64,000 bases of DNA from positions 3,224,001-3,288,000 of the forward strand of contig NC_065910.1 in NCBI RefSeq assembly GCF_905147045.1, written 5' to 3'. Below the pieces are notes generated by a model that saw nothing but the letters and a program-made list of their open reading frames with translations, was not told the DNA's origin and did not search any database. Of this stretch, positions 36,344 through 46,510 are shown in pieces. The first letter of the stretch is position 1. Every line of letters begins with the position of its first letter. Made by a program: the position numbers and the translations under genes. The DNA is from Nymphalis io (taxonomy: Eukaryota; Arthropoda; Insecta; Lepidoptera; Nymphalidae).

Positions 36344-36460
36344 TGCAGAACGTTTTTCCCGTCTGTACTGGCCGTCGTCGCGTTTGGACTCTACTACCAC
36401 TTACCATCAGGTGGAGTAGAGTCATTTGCCCTCCCGGCGATATAAAAAAAAAAAAAAAAA
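33552..36460 (+). mobile_element. Non-LTR retrotransposon, copy 1 (2.9 kb, 5'-truncated)
   Basis: The best-preserved member of the family. It has about 100 bases of 3' UTR after the stop at 36343 (including GGCCGTCGTCGCGTTTGGAC) and ends in GCGATAT followed by a run of A to 36460. It is inserted in a family A SINE. The bases ATC at 33551-33553 and 36461-36463 look like a three-base target-site duplication; short duplications fit CR1-like elements. Confidence 0.93.
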
Positions 36461-36586
36461 ATCGTCAAGCACGAGATGAATTATAAACACAAATTAGCAC
36501 ATAAAAATTCAGTGGTGCTTTCCCGGTTTGAATCCATGATCATCGGTTAAAATTCACACGTTCTAACCACTTGGCCATCTCGAGCA
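36461..36586 (-). mobile_element. Family A SINE, 5' (tRNA-head) part, continuation of 33383-33553
   Basis: It resumes exactly where the left part stops (ATCGTCAAGCACGAGATGAA) and runs to the head, CCACTTGGCCATCTCGAGC. The two parts together give a near full-length SINE. Confidence 0.88.
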
Positions 36587-37376
36587 TTTAATAAATAGTT
36601 TAACGATAATTTAATAGCTGAGTAGCAGTCAATTAAAATTTCGTATAATCAAAGAAATTAAATGAAATATATTAAGCAATCACACACACGACAATAAAAA
36701 AGCGCGTACTAAATATTCACTTTTAACGTTAAAGTTAAGTTTTTCTAAAGTTAATTAGGAACATAATAGTCAATAAATGAAATGAAAATGAAATGAAAAT
36801 GCTGCCAGCATATATGATATTATTTTGTTAGGAATAGAGAGTAGGTACGCAAGTGTTTGTGCTTACACTTGTGCAGAATTGTATCCATGCACAGCTTGCG
36901 AGTATTTTAATTTTAGCAAACTATTACTTGGTTATGTACTCTAATAAAACTATGCTTTAAATTACGTAACAATGTTTTTTTTACTTTATTTTTCCGTGAA
37001 ACCTATGATGTATGGACACTATACATATATATATTTCCTTATTCACCTATAACAATTTTATAAATAATTTCACGAAAAGCAAGACCTGCTCTTTTTGGTA
37101 TTTTCAAGACGCCTATAAATACAATTTGATTTAATAATTTTAAAACTATGTCTGCGAGCACAACATTCCGTTATGGTTTCATTGTAATATTGTAAAGATG
37201 ACATAACATGAGTTTTATTGCATTACGGGACTACAGCATCCGAGTCACGATCGCCTTCATCTCACACGAGATCTTAAATATGTAGAACCGATTAAAGTCA
37301 TGATAGTAAATATTATGTTTTACACGTTTTCATCCGAATGTAATAAGTACTTTTATTATTTTAAACAGTACAGAAC
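36587..37376. other. AT-rich intergenic, no gene seen
   Basis: Holds a short TGAAA-type repeat near 36775-36800 and a possible scrap of family B near 36845-36895. No gene seen. Confidence 0.45.
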
Positions 37377-37377
37377 A

Positions 37378-37528
37378 GTACGGTGACAGCCTGTTAATGT
37401 CCCACTGCTGGGCTAAGGCCTCCTCTCCCTTTTGAGGAAAAGGTTTGGAGCTTATTCCACCAAGCTGCTCCAATGCGGGTTGGTGGAATACACATGTGGC
37501 AGAATTTCAATGAAATTAGACACATGCA
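37378..37528 (-). repeat. Family A SINE, 5'-truncated
   Basis: The tail half of the SINE, from CGGTGACAGCCTGTTAATGT to AAATTAGACACATGC. The tRNA head is absent. Confidence 0.8.
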
Positions 37529-38460
37529 AAAACTTCTATCTTAATACAGTTTTCACCAATGGATGGAGTGAATAATGAGGAAGAATTAGGTGTATAATTC
37601 ATTACGGTTTTGTGTGAATTGGCTGATATATGATGATGATTGTTGAAGATGTCGGAAAAGTCTTGCTGACTTGGAACTTTACTGGCGTGCGCCGCGTTTA
37701 CCGATAATTATAGGATTTAAGATATAAGCGTTTTACCCTTACACCCGTAGACCTTTATTCTATACGTGGAAAGACGGGACGGATAACCAATAGATGAAAA
37801 TTATGACGTAACGACGATTACCGACGTTTTTTTATGAGCGCTGTGTTGACCGTTCAGTTATACTACAGTTATTAGTACATTTTTCTGCTCAATGTCACCT
37901 ATGATACATATTTATAATATATAAACAATCAATTATTTGTCAATTACGAAACGTTATTTGCGACGAAGATTTGTCTTAAGTCAGTGTAAAACTGATTTAT
38001 TTGTATTATATATTAACTCTCGGCCTAACCTTGATACCAGCTAAACATTTTTTTTTCTGATTTATCTTATGTCGAAGTAGAACTATATCATATGAAGGCT
38101 TTTTTAGTGTATTCAATCTGTATGATATAAGAAATATTTTCGTTAGTTCCATTTCTACTAAATTTTCACTTAGTTGTTTAGTAAACCATTATTTCGCCAA
38201 AGTGATGTAGGATGCAGAAGACTCGAAGGAGCTTTGAGAGACAACAAACTCAATTATGAGGGCAAACTATCAAGTTATTACTTGTTATGTACTATGAATA
38301 TGACATTAAAAATATATACACGATATATCATATTTATATAAATATATATGTATATATTTTATACACATATGAAAGATAGCACATAGTTGAAAGAGTTTAC
38401 TTGAACCACTAACAGCAACTAGAAATTAAAAGTAAAATCTTTAATAAAATGATTGACTTT
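37529..38460. other. AT-rich intergenic, no gene seen
   Basis: Includes an AT-alternating patch around 38300-38375. No gene recognised. Confidence 0.5.
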
Positions 38461-38477
38461 TAAATACAGACACCACT

Positions 38478-38612
38478 AAGCTGTCAAGTGCATTTGTGTT
38501 TATAATTCGGTAATGGCAGGGGTAAGTCGTGAGGAAACTTGCACGCGTTGGATATATTCTATCTCAAATAATGTATTCACCAACACGTAGTGTGATAAAA
38601 TAAGTTACAAAT
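38478..38612 (+). repeat. Eroded family A SINE
   Basis: Pieces in the SINE order (TTTGTGTTTATAATTC, GTCGTGAGGAAACTTGCA, TGTATTCACCAACACG). Very diverged. Confidence 0.45.
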
Positions 38613-38614
38613 CA

Positions 38615-39240
38615 GGGGCCGAGTTCTACTAATATATAACGATTACGATACGTTCCCGATTCAATTCCGAACTTTGAATCATCTGTATTTATTCGAATCG
38701 GAACGGAACCGATAATGTGTTAACATATACCGTTAATAATGTCCTCCACACCGATTTCGGCCACGGCGGCCAATCTCAAGAGAGCCAACTACGCAGGAGA
38801 TATTATATGCACAAGTGTGTTCGCAAACACAGGTACACTCTCTATGCCCTAACTCTCATAATCCAATGGGACGGCTATCCGACACGACCAGAAAGAGTTC
38901 AGACGCAGGACCAACGGCTTTACGTGCTTTCCGAGGCACGGGAGTGCACACACTTCCATCTTCCAGACTCCGGGCTGAGGATTTTCTGACAAAACCCAAT
39001 AACTTTTTATTGGCCCGAGCTGGGAATTGAACCCAGGACCTCCGGGTCTGTGGCCTTACATCAAGCCACTAGATCAACGAGGCAGTCAGCATATACCGTT
39101 ATGTCAAAATCAAACATAATTGTTAGCTTTTATATTAATACTCGACAATTAAATTAAAGAATAGGAAAACGGAAAAATGGCAACGATCACGCTTCGATTC
39201 GATTGTGATAAAGTGACAATCTGTTAGAAGAATTGGCCCC
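38615..39240 (-). mobile_element. Family E TIR element, split by a family B SINE
   Basis: The left terminus GGGGCCGAGTTCTACTAA and the right terminus TTAGAAGAATTGGCCCC are inverted repeats with few mismatches. Without the SINE at 38736-39089 the element is about 260 bp. No transposase frame is present. The interior (ATTCGAATCGGAACGG, TTTATATTAATACTCG) matches the reverse of 21653-21882. MITE-like. Confidence 0.8.
38736..39089 (-). mobile_element. tRNA-derived SINE, family B, with 12-bp TSD
   Basis: A full-length reverse copy. The tRNA-like head is at the right (B box as GGAATTGAACCCAGGACC on the plus strand, A-box region CAAGCCACTAGATCAACGAG), the body contains ACAAGTGTGTTCGCAAACAC, and the 3' end AATGTCC is at the left. 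A perfect duplication, CATATACCGTTA, lies at 38724-38735 and 39090-39101. Confidence 0.9.
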
Positions 39241-40390
39241 AAGATTGTTAACTTAGTGTTGAGTATATATCGTTTATAATTGTCTATGAGATTATTTAGT
39301 ATCTATGATACTAAGATAATCCAGAGGACTTTACGTGAGTAGGGTCTGTTTCGGATGCCCTTATAACATTAACGATGTATAGGGTAAGCCGCGGGAAACT
39401 AGTAATATATAATATAACTAACCAAAGACACATGAGATTATCATATAGATCATTTACTAGTATTTACTGATTTTACATATTAATATTAAATGCCAATTTC
39501 TGTGCACGGTGGGGACCACTTATCATCAGGTAGCACTTTCCAGTCTGCCTACCATTTTAAATAAAATTTAATGCTTATCACTTAGTTTCCCTGTAAACTC
39601 AGACTGGATCACTCGTCCATTACATAATATTTTGCATTTATAATATTTATATATATTGTACGATATTAGTATTCACAAACAAATAAGTAATTTATAATAG
39701 AATGTCACTCGCCGTTACTTCTGTATATTATGTTTGCGTGAATGATTAATTAATTATAAATTGTTATAGCATTGTGTACTGGATTCGATTATTAAGTTGC
39801 ATAACTTCTAACATTAACGTAATGGTTAAGTACTTGAATATAATTGTTGTAGTAAGTGTAAAATGTTAACTAAATTTAGCCTTTGTTAGCTTCGTATCAA
39901 ATATATATTATTATCAAACTAATTTTTTTATTTTATGATAAAAGGCGTAATAAATTTACGACTATATCAGATATTTTTGCCAAACAACATATAAAATAAG
40001 AATTTAAAGTCTTTTATTTATTCTTATATGCCTATTGTTCTATATAATTTCATAAATAATAACATTAATTAAAAATAATATTTTTTATTCTTATGTGGCA
40101 CATGATTAAGCCTTCATTAATTATTAAAAAAAAAGATCATAACTTTTTTTATTTATATAGGTACACTTTTTCGGTAAATCGTATATTTAAATCAAATTTC
40201 GCAAAATTATGAGTATTTTCCTTTATTACCTCACAAAGAAACACAGACCTTCCGCACGAAACAAGATATCTACACACTAAAACACAAAACACAATAAAAT
40301 GAAGATGAAATATAAATATCCCTTTCAAAACTTAAAAACAAGTAATATAGTCGTTTTCACATTTGATCACTAAACTTGAAAAAAAGAACG
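39241..40390. other. AT-rich intergenic with a family D scrap
   Basis: A short plus-strand fragment of family D lies at about 39500-39560 (GGGGACCACTTATCATCAGG). The rest is AT-rich without a gene. Confidence 0.5.
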
Positions 40391-40500
40391 CGCGCGCTTA
40401 CGTGAACTCTCAGCGCGATACTGGCCTGTGATTGGTAATATTAAAGCGCGGGAATGCACATGTCAATGTTTTCCGAACGGGTTTTTGTGGCCTGTATGCA
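40390..40500 (-). promoter_or_regulatory. Candidate minus-strand promoter / untranslated first exon
   Basis: A CpG-rich island. On the minus strand it holds TTCCCGCGCTTT (E2F-like), then ACCAATCAC (CCAAT box), then GCGCTGAGAGTTCAC|GTAAGCG, which reads as an exon end with a good donor. It could be the distant first exon of the four-TM gene whose coding starts at 20117. That link is inference only. Confidence 0.25.
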
Positions 40501-41050
40501 AATATTTGGATTGTGCAATATTAGAGTATTAGCTTTTTTTTATTGAATATTGTTATTCAATATATTTTTTATTTACACATATAGAACAAATCCAACTGTT
40601 TTCAATGTAAATAACATGGAAATTTTAATGCTTATATTAAAGTATATAACAAGAATATCGGTTAGTGTTACATCAATTTGAGTCAGTAGATTTCACTTGA
40701 AACGTATTTAAATTTTGTGTAACTGAAACTAGGGCCCAACTCCAAGTGGTATTGAAAGCATTACTACGTAACAGCTAGCAAAACAGTATTATGATAAATT
40801 TATTATTCGTTTCTACCATACGGGTATTTACTAGATTATAATAAGACGTATTTTAGCTTAAACAATTCATACCATAAGGTTGTATTTTTAAAGCAAACGA
40901 AACGCACGCGCTGGTCGTGAGTTGACTCACTGGCTGGAATATTAAGCAGTTGTTCATACAACTTTTGTCTCTTTATTGTCTACACTTTTCTATTTGGACT
41001 TCATTTACTACATTTGAATATAAAATAATAAACTTACTTTCAAATGTTTA
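40501..41050. other. AT-rich intergenic, no gene seen
   Basis: No exon or repeat recognised. Confidence 0.5.
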
Positions 41051-41064
41051 TGTAAAAAATGTAA

Positions 41065-41362
41065 TGTAATAGCCTGTGAATGTCCCACTGATGGGCTAAG
41101 GCCTCCTCTCCATTTTTGACGAGAAGGTATGGAGCTTATTCCACCACGCTGCTCCAATGCGGGTTGGTGGAATACACATGTGGCAGAATTTCAGTGAAAT
41201 TAAACACATGCAGGTTTCATCACGATGTTTCCCTTCACCGTATAGCACGAGATGAATTATAATCACAAATTAAGCACATGAAAATTCAGTGGTGCTTGCC
41301 CGGTTTTGAATCCACGATCATCGGTTAAGATTCACGCGTTCTTACCATTGGGCCATCTCGGC
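41065..41362 (-). mobile_element. tRNA-derived SINE, family A (full length)
   Basis: A full reverse copy from AATAGCCTGTGAATGTCCCA to GGGCCATCTCGGC. The flanks share TAAAAAATGT on both sides, a likely target-site duplication. Confidence 0.87.
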
Positions 41363-41369
41363 TTTTTTA

Positions 41370-42716
41370 AAAAATGTTTATATATACAAATTAATTTCAC
41401 AGATTATAAAACTTAGGTTAGTCTTTTACATTTATTCTCATATCTCACATCTCATAGGTAGGTAAGTAGGTATATTAAAAAAACAAATACTAGAAAAATG
41501 CGTAACGTAATGGAGGTTATGCATCGGATATTGTGACCTTTGGAAAACATGATGTAACTGTTTACACAAATATTCTTTTTTTTTGTATGAAACATTAAGT
41601 CGCATAAAATTTGCTCATTTTCTTGAACATTATTCAATGTTGTCAATTTGCAAAGTAAAAAAAAATTAAAGGACTTTATTTATTTTTTGAAATAACTTAA
41701 ATATGCATATAGTAAATTGGATTGTGAAGGAATAAAGTTGAGGCGTCGCGTTTGGACGCGGATCATACTCTTTTTTTGCGGCTACGGATTCTTCTCTTAG
41801 TTACCATATGATAAAAAAAAGCTTAATTGCATAAGTTACTGTAACATGACATTTGACGTGTTTGCTAATTAAATCTTTGATTATGATCGAGCCTGCCACT
41901 ATTTGTATTATATCTTTTAACAAGCATCTATATTTAAAAAAAAATCCGCTTTGATTATTATATTATTTTTATTTTATATTCTTATTTATTTTTCATAGAA
42001 TATTCTAGACGCTGTTTATATTACATTATATTTGTTTTTCGTTATTCATTTAAATGCTCACTATCTGACGATTCTCATCTTATTACGCATTTATCAGTGT
42101 CTTCATGTTTAGCTTGAAGGTTGGAATAACATTTTCCTTCGCCGCATCCACAACTATTAATGAATCATTAGTTTCTCACGAAACAATGTCATTTTTCTAC
42201 TCCCTCTATTGCGTTACGTCATATTTTACCTTTTTTACACCCTTATTCACCCGGTTTAAGATTCATTTTAGAATAGAAAAATGTATGTGATCGTTAGAAT
42301 AAGATAGCATTACACTAAGTGCGAAGGTATTACAATTGTATTGCCAAGAACGCCCCAACAGTACCTTGAGGTCAAAAATGGTAATGTTTTTAAGAAAACG
42401 TCAATCACTTCCTTTGTTTAAGAGTGTTTATTATGAGAACCGAATTTAAACATACATTATTTTTGTCGTGTTTCAAGGATTTCTAGTTAGAATGGCGTAC
42501 CAAAGGCAAGTAATTCAAGCAAACTACTTATATCCTGTTGCTGAAACAGGGGATAAGTTCAATTTACTTAAACTTCTATGATTATTCAAATATTTTAAAC
42601 ACCGGCTGACCTAAATTCGGCATTTATCAATTAAGATATCAACAGAACGAAATGTGGTATTTCTTATACCTACTCGCTGCCTATGCGACTTCTCAAATGT
42701 GCTTTTCAAAATAAGT
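41370..42716. other. AT-rich intergenic, no gene seen
   Basis: A short GC scrap, GGCGTCGCGTTTGGACGCGG (41744-41763), vaguely recalls the LINE 3' UTR but is too short to assign. Confidence 0.45.
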
Positions 42717-43016
42717 AAGTAACAACCTGTGAATGTCCCACTGTTGGGGTAAGACCTCTTCTCCTCTTTTTGAGCACAAGTTTTGAAGCTTATTCCACCA
42801 CACTGTTCCAATGCAGGTTGGTGGAATACACATGTGCCAGAATTTCAGTGAAATTAGACACATACAGGTTTCCTCAAGATGTTTTTCCTTCGCCGTCAAG
42901 CAAGATGAATTATAAATACAAATTAAGCACATGAAAAATTCATTGGTGCTTGCCCGGGTTTGAACCCACGACTATCAGTTAAGATTCACGCGTCCTAACC
43001 ACTAGACCATCTCGAC
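42717..43016 (-). mobile_element. tRNA-derived SINE, family A (full length, diverged)
   Basis: A full reverse copy from AGTAACAACCTGTGAATGTC to CCTAACCACTAGACCATCTC. Several substitutions and small indels. Confidence 0.83.
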
Positions 43017-44404
43017 TTTTAAATAATAAAAAAATAATTTGGCTGATTATTTATTATCGATACTGAGTTTACTATTAAATTTCTCTTTACTCACTTGGGT
43101 GGAAATTAAATATATTGTATGGGTAATTTGAATTTAATGGTTTTTACAACGTTTTTTATAGGTAGAGTCGTGTAAAAAATACCGACAATCTAGTCTTAAA
43201 TATAATGTTATTGCATTATAACTGTAAATATAATTCTGCCTACGTCTTTAAAACAATATTAGGTTTCTACTTGATAATACTGTTTCAACCTTAACCTCAT
43301 GCTCGTCGTGGGCGCATATTTCCACGTACGTGATGGTACACCTGTCTTCTTCCTACGACTGTTGACTCATGATGAACGAGTGGGACTGTCAATTGTAAAT
43401 TCATTAAATCATCACAGCGAGTTAGAAAGCCTTGTATATTTGATCTTGAAGCTCGGTTGTTATTTATTATATGTGCCTTGTATATGATTTTTTTTTTGTT
43501 TAAATATTTGCTAAGCTAAAGTATAAGAAATAATCTTATAAGAATATGTCAAATCATTAAAAAGTACTAAATTGTCTATGGTTACAGCCCTAGGAATGTG
43601 TTATGTAGTTTATGTGATTTATATGTGAAAAACATATGACTTATAAGGGGAATCCCGGAAACTTATTTTGATTAGAACAGATATTAATTTCAGTCAAATG
43701 AGTAATGACTACACTTGTTTTTATTTTATTGGTCTTGTTTTGTACCCAGTCTATCCTTAATCTTAATCTTTTAATAAATAATCATTTTTATTTGCGAGGC
43801 CGCCTTTTTAAATGCCTAGATATCGTGTAAAATATTTTAGCGTTAATTAAAACATTGTCAGATAGTTTCGATATCTGAACAAAAAAAACTAATTATTATA
43901 AAAACATAGTAATTAGTGATTATACTAATTATTTAACAAGCTAGTTTGTCTAAATTAAAAGGATCGATAAAATGTTTTTAATTGCAAGATAATGCGTATT
44001 GCAAGTATTTTACGTTCCCTCTCAAACATAAGTAAGATCGAACGAATAAGATAATTTTAAAAATCATTTTTGTTATTTAGGCCTTCTTAACCGACAGGCC
44101 TTTTTTAACCGCACCTACCACAGTTTACTTACATTTGAATGAAACAAAAACGCATTGATTTAAGGTCAAAAGGAAGTATTGTATGAACAAGTTAGCAATA
44201 AAAGCTGCCGTATCGGTTGCCCACGTAATGAGCCCGGCTACGTGACGGGTGATGATTATATTGCACTCTGTACAGTTAAAGCTTCCGAATAACAAAATAT
44301 TATAACAGTCCTAGTACGAACAAATCCTGGTACAGCCATCAAATCATTATTGCTTGTAATGTCAAATAAAAGTCAAATGATGTCTATAAAATTGTTTAAT
44401 TTTT
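43017..44404. other. AT-rich intergenic, no gene seen
   Basis: A 62-codon open frame at 43299-43487 has no flanking splice or family evidence. Otherwise empty. Confidence 0.45.
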
Positions 44405-44645
44405 TATGTTATAGGCGGACAAGCAAATGGGCCACCTGATTCACAGAGGTCAGCACCGCCCATGGATATTGGCGATGTAAGAAATATTAATTACTCCTTA
44501 CATCGCCAATGCGTCACCAATCTTGGATACTAAGATATCTCCCTTGAGTCTGTGAGCCAGTACACCCTTCAGACCGGAACGCACCAATTCTAAGTATTGC
44601 TGTTAGCAATATCTGATAAATTCGTGGTACATACCCAGTAATTCA
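44405..44645 (-). repeat. Family D interspersed repeat, diverged
   Basis: A reverse copy: TTATAGGCGGACAAGCAAAT at the left, CTTACATCGCCAATGCGTCA in the middle and ATTCGTGGTACATACCCAGT at the right. Confidence 0.7.
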
Positions 44646-44779
44646 ATTCATATTGTCATTCCTCTTCTCTTAAAGTCTGCAGATAAATTATGAACACAAA
44701 TTCGGTGGTTCAAATCCGAATTCGAACTGCAACCACATAGAATATGCTCAGAGACCTGCTGAATCGTACCTACACTCCT

Positions 44780-45085
44780 GGCGGAATGGTAGAGGTCATT
44801 GATCTGGTTGGTTGGTTGCAGCTTTGCGAATCTACTCCATCTCTTTCTATTCGTGGCACGTGTATACTCAGTGAGGGGACACTTTGTAGATGACTTAATG
44901 GTGTGTCCATCTTGTGTATGCTCGGCTACGAGAACATTGACCTTCTACTCTTCCGTATACCATTAAGCGTTTCAAAGAGCTTTCATTGAGAATTATATGT
45001 CCGTACAGTTTAATAATTCGCACTTGAGCAATCGACGGGTCTTTGTTCGATGCAACCGTCGCAGCGCCGGAGCAGTTGCAATCCA
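44780..45085 (-). pseudogene. RTE-like LINE reverse transcriptase C-terminus, degraded
   Basis: On the minus strand the frames read LYGHIILNESSLKRLMVYGR, then VEGQCSRSRAYTRWTHH, and, after stops, NRKRWSRFAKL. This follows the usual end of insect endonuclease/reverse transcriptase proteins (GHI..., GRVEG.RSRGR..TRW, ...A.DR..W). Stops and missing pieces show a dead fragment. The clade is inferred. Confidence 0.6.
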
Positions 45086-45499
45086 AAATGAATATTATAA
45101 TGTACTTATTTTGAGTTTACCTCTATGGGATTTGTTTTAATTATTTTTTCAAGATGTATTAACTTGTAATGGAAGTGGAGAGTGAGAGTGGAGTGGAATT
45201 GTATGCGGTAGGGGGAGAGAACCCCCCTTGCCACCACTATTTAAATATTAATACACTATCGTATTTCATGATCTATTCTAATTATTTCCAAATGTTTATA
45301 CCTGCAATTTATTGATACACCTCCAGTCGTTAGACATAATGGTGTGACAAACAGCCTTGCACGAGTAAGATTTACGATGTACGATAAGTAAATATACCTA
45401 ATAATAAGTCAAAAACTTGAACGGAAATCTTTTATAGAGAATGGATATTGGTGTATTTGGTAGAGATTAATAGGCTTTGATATTATTTGAATGATCACC

Positions 45500-45735
45500 A
45501 TAAAACTTGGCACAGCGAGAGAGAGTTGGTTCCTCCTGATTGGCCTAGGCCTGTCTGGGTACGGCCCTCGGGGTTGCCCCCTTTACCCGGGCTGGTCCTC
45601 ACCGACAAGGTGACTTGTGGTGTCTAGTTCCTTGTGGCCCAAAGCGAGACTTGAATATGATGGCGTTGCAGCGCGTCATCTTCTACAGCCCAATGTCACC
45701 ATGGCGATAACAATCCAGTGTTGCTAGTCTATATC
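45500..45735. repeat. GC-rich remnant of unknown interspersed repeat
   Basis: An island of about 55-60% GC in AT-rich flanks, with GGCCTGTCTGGGTACGGCCC, TTTACCCGGGCTGGTCCTCA and GTTGCAGCGCGTCATCTTCT. No open frame is kept. Base composition and short repeated-sounding phrases suggest a retrotransposon 5' UTR or similar, but I could not match it to another copy here. Confidence 0.35.
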
Positions 45736-46389
45736 ACGGTCTGTATACAAGGTTCGTGTAGTTTTTCAAGGTTCATTCAAATACTATTTATTTGATTCAA
45801 TTTAGACTATTATTATTGTACACAAGTTGTTGAAACATACGTGACGTTTTCTTACAAAAACGTTCTGTTTTCAATCAACAATAATAGGTGGCGCGCCAGA
45901 GTTATCAATTATTTATGAAAACAAAAATAAGCATTGCAACGCAAGTCAGGCATTAGCTGGTTCGAAAAACTTAAATTCAATACCTTAGCAGTTGGCAGTA
46001 TTGTAAATATTTACAGAATTATAAATACATAATATTTTGCTTATAAGCTTTTCTTCATTGAAATTTTTATAATAATTTTTATTTCGCAATATATTGTTGG
46101 TCGCAATGTATATAATAATATATATTAAATATGGATATGTTTTCTATATGTGCTCTTCAAATTAAACATGCTAAGCCGCATAATTTTCCACCTTCACTTA
46201 TTGGTTTTTGTTAAGATTCTCCAGAAAAATGAAGTAGGTGTTTTTTCTACTAAATTTAGAAAGATTCATCATCAAATTGGGTAAAAATGTCAAGTAACAG
46301 AATACTTTACATGAAGAATAAGCCAAATTAATAGGTTCCTTTTTAAAATAGGCAAAAAGTATACAATAATTAAATAAATAATAATGAAA
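45736..46389. other. AT-rich intergenic, no gene seen
   Basis: No exon or repeat recognised. Confidence 0.5.
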
Positions 46390-46401
46390 GTATACAATAA
46401 T

Positions 46402-46498
46402 CCGCAATGGAGCAGCGTGGTGGAATAAGCTCCAAACCTTCTCCTCAAAAGGGAGAGGAGGCCTTAGCCCAGCAGTGGGACATTAACAGGCTGTAACT
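46402..46498 (+). mobile_element. Family A SINE, 97-bp 5'-truncated copy with 12-bp TSD
   Basis: Only the last 97 bases of the SINE (CCGCAATGGAGCAGCGTGGT to ACAGGCTGTAACT), flanked by a perfect GTATACAATAAT at 46390-46401 and 46499-46510. Truncation at the 5' end with an intact duplication shows insertion by target-primed reverse transcription and fixes the true 3' end of the family. Confidence 0.9.
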
Positions 46499-46510
46499 GT
46501 ATACAATAAT

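Noticed and set aside
43299..43487. 62-codon plus-strand frame
   Set aside because: No supporting splice sites, neighbours or family pattern.
44895..45086. 63-codon minus-strand frame as an independent gene
   Set aside because: Its residues fit the C-terminus of an RTE-like reverse transcriptase, and flanking frames continue the match after stops.
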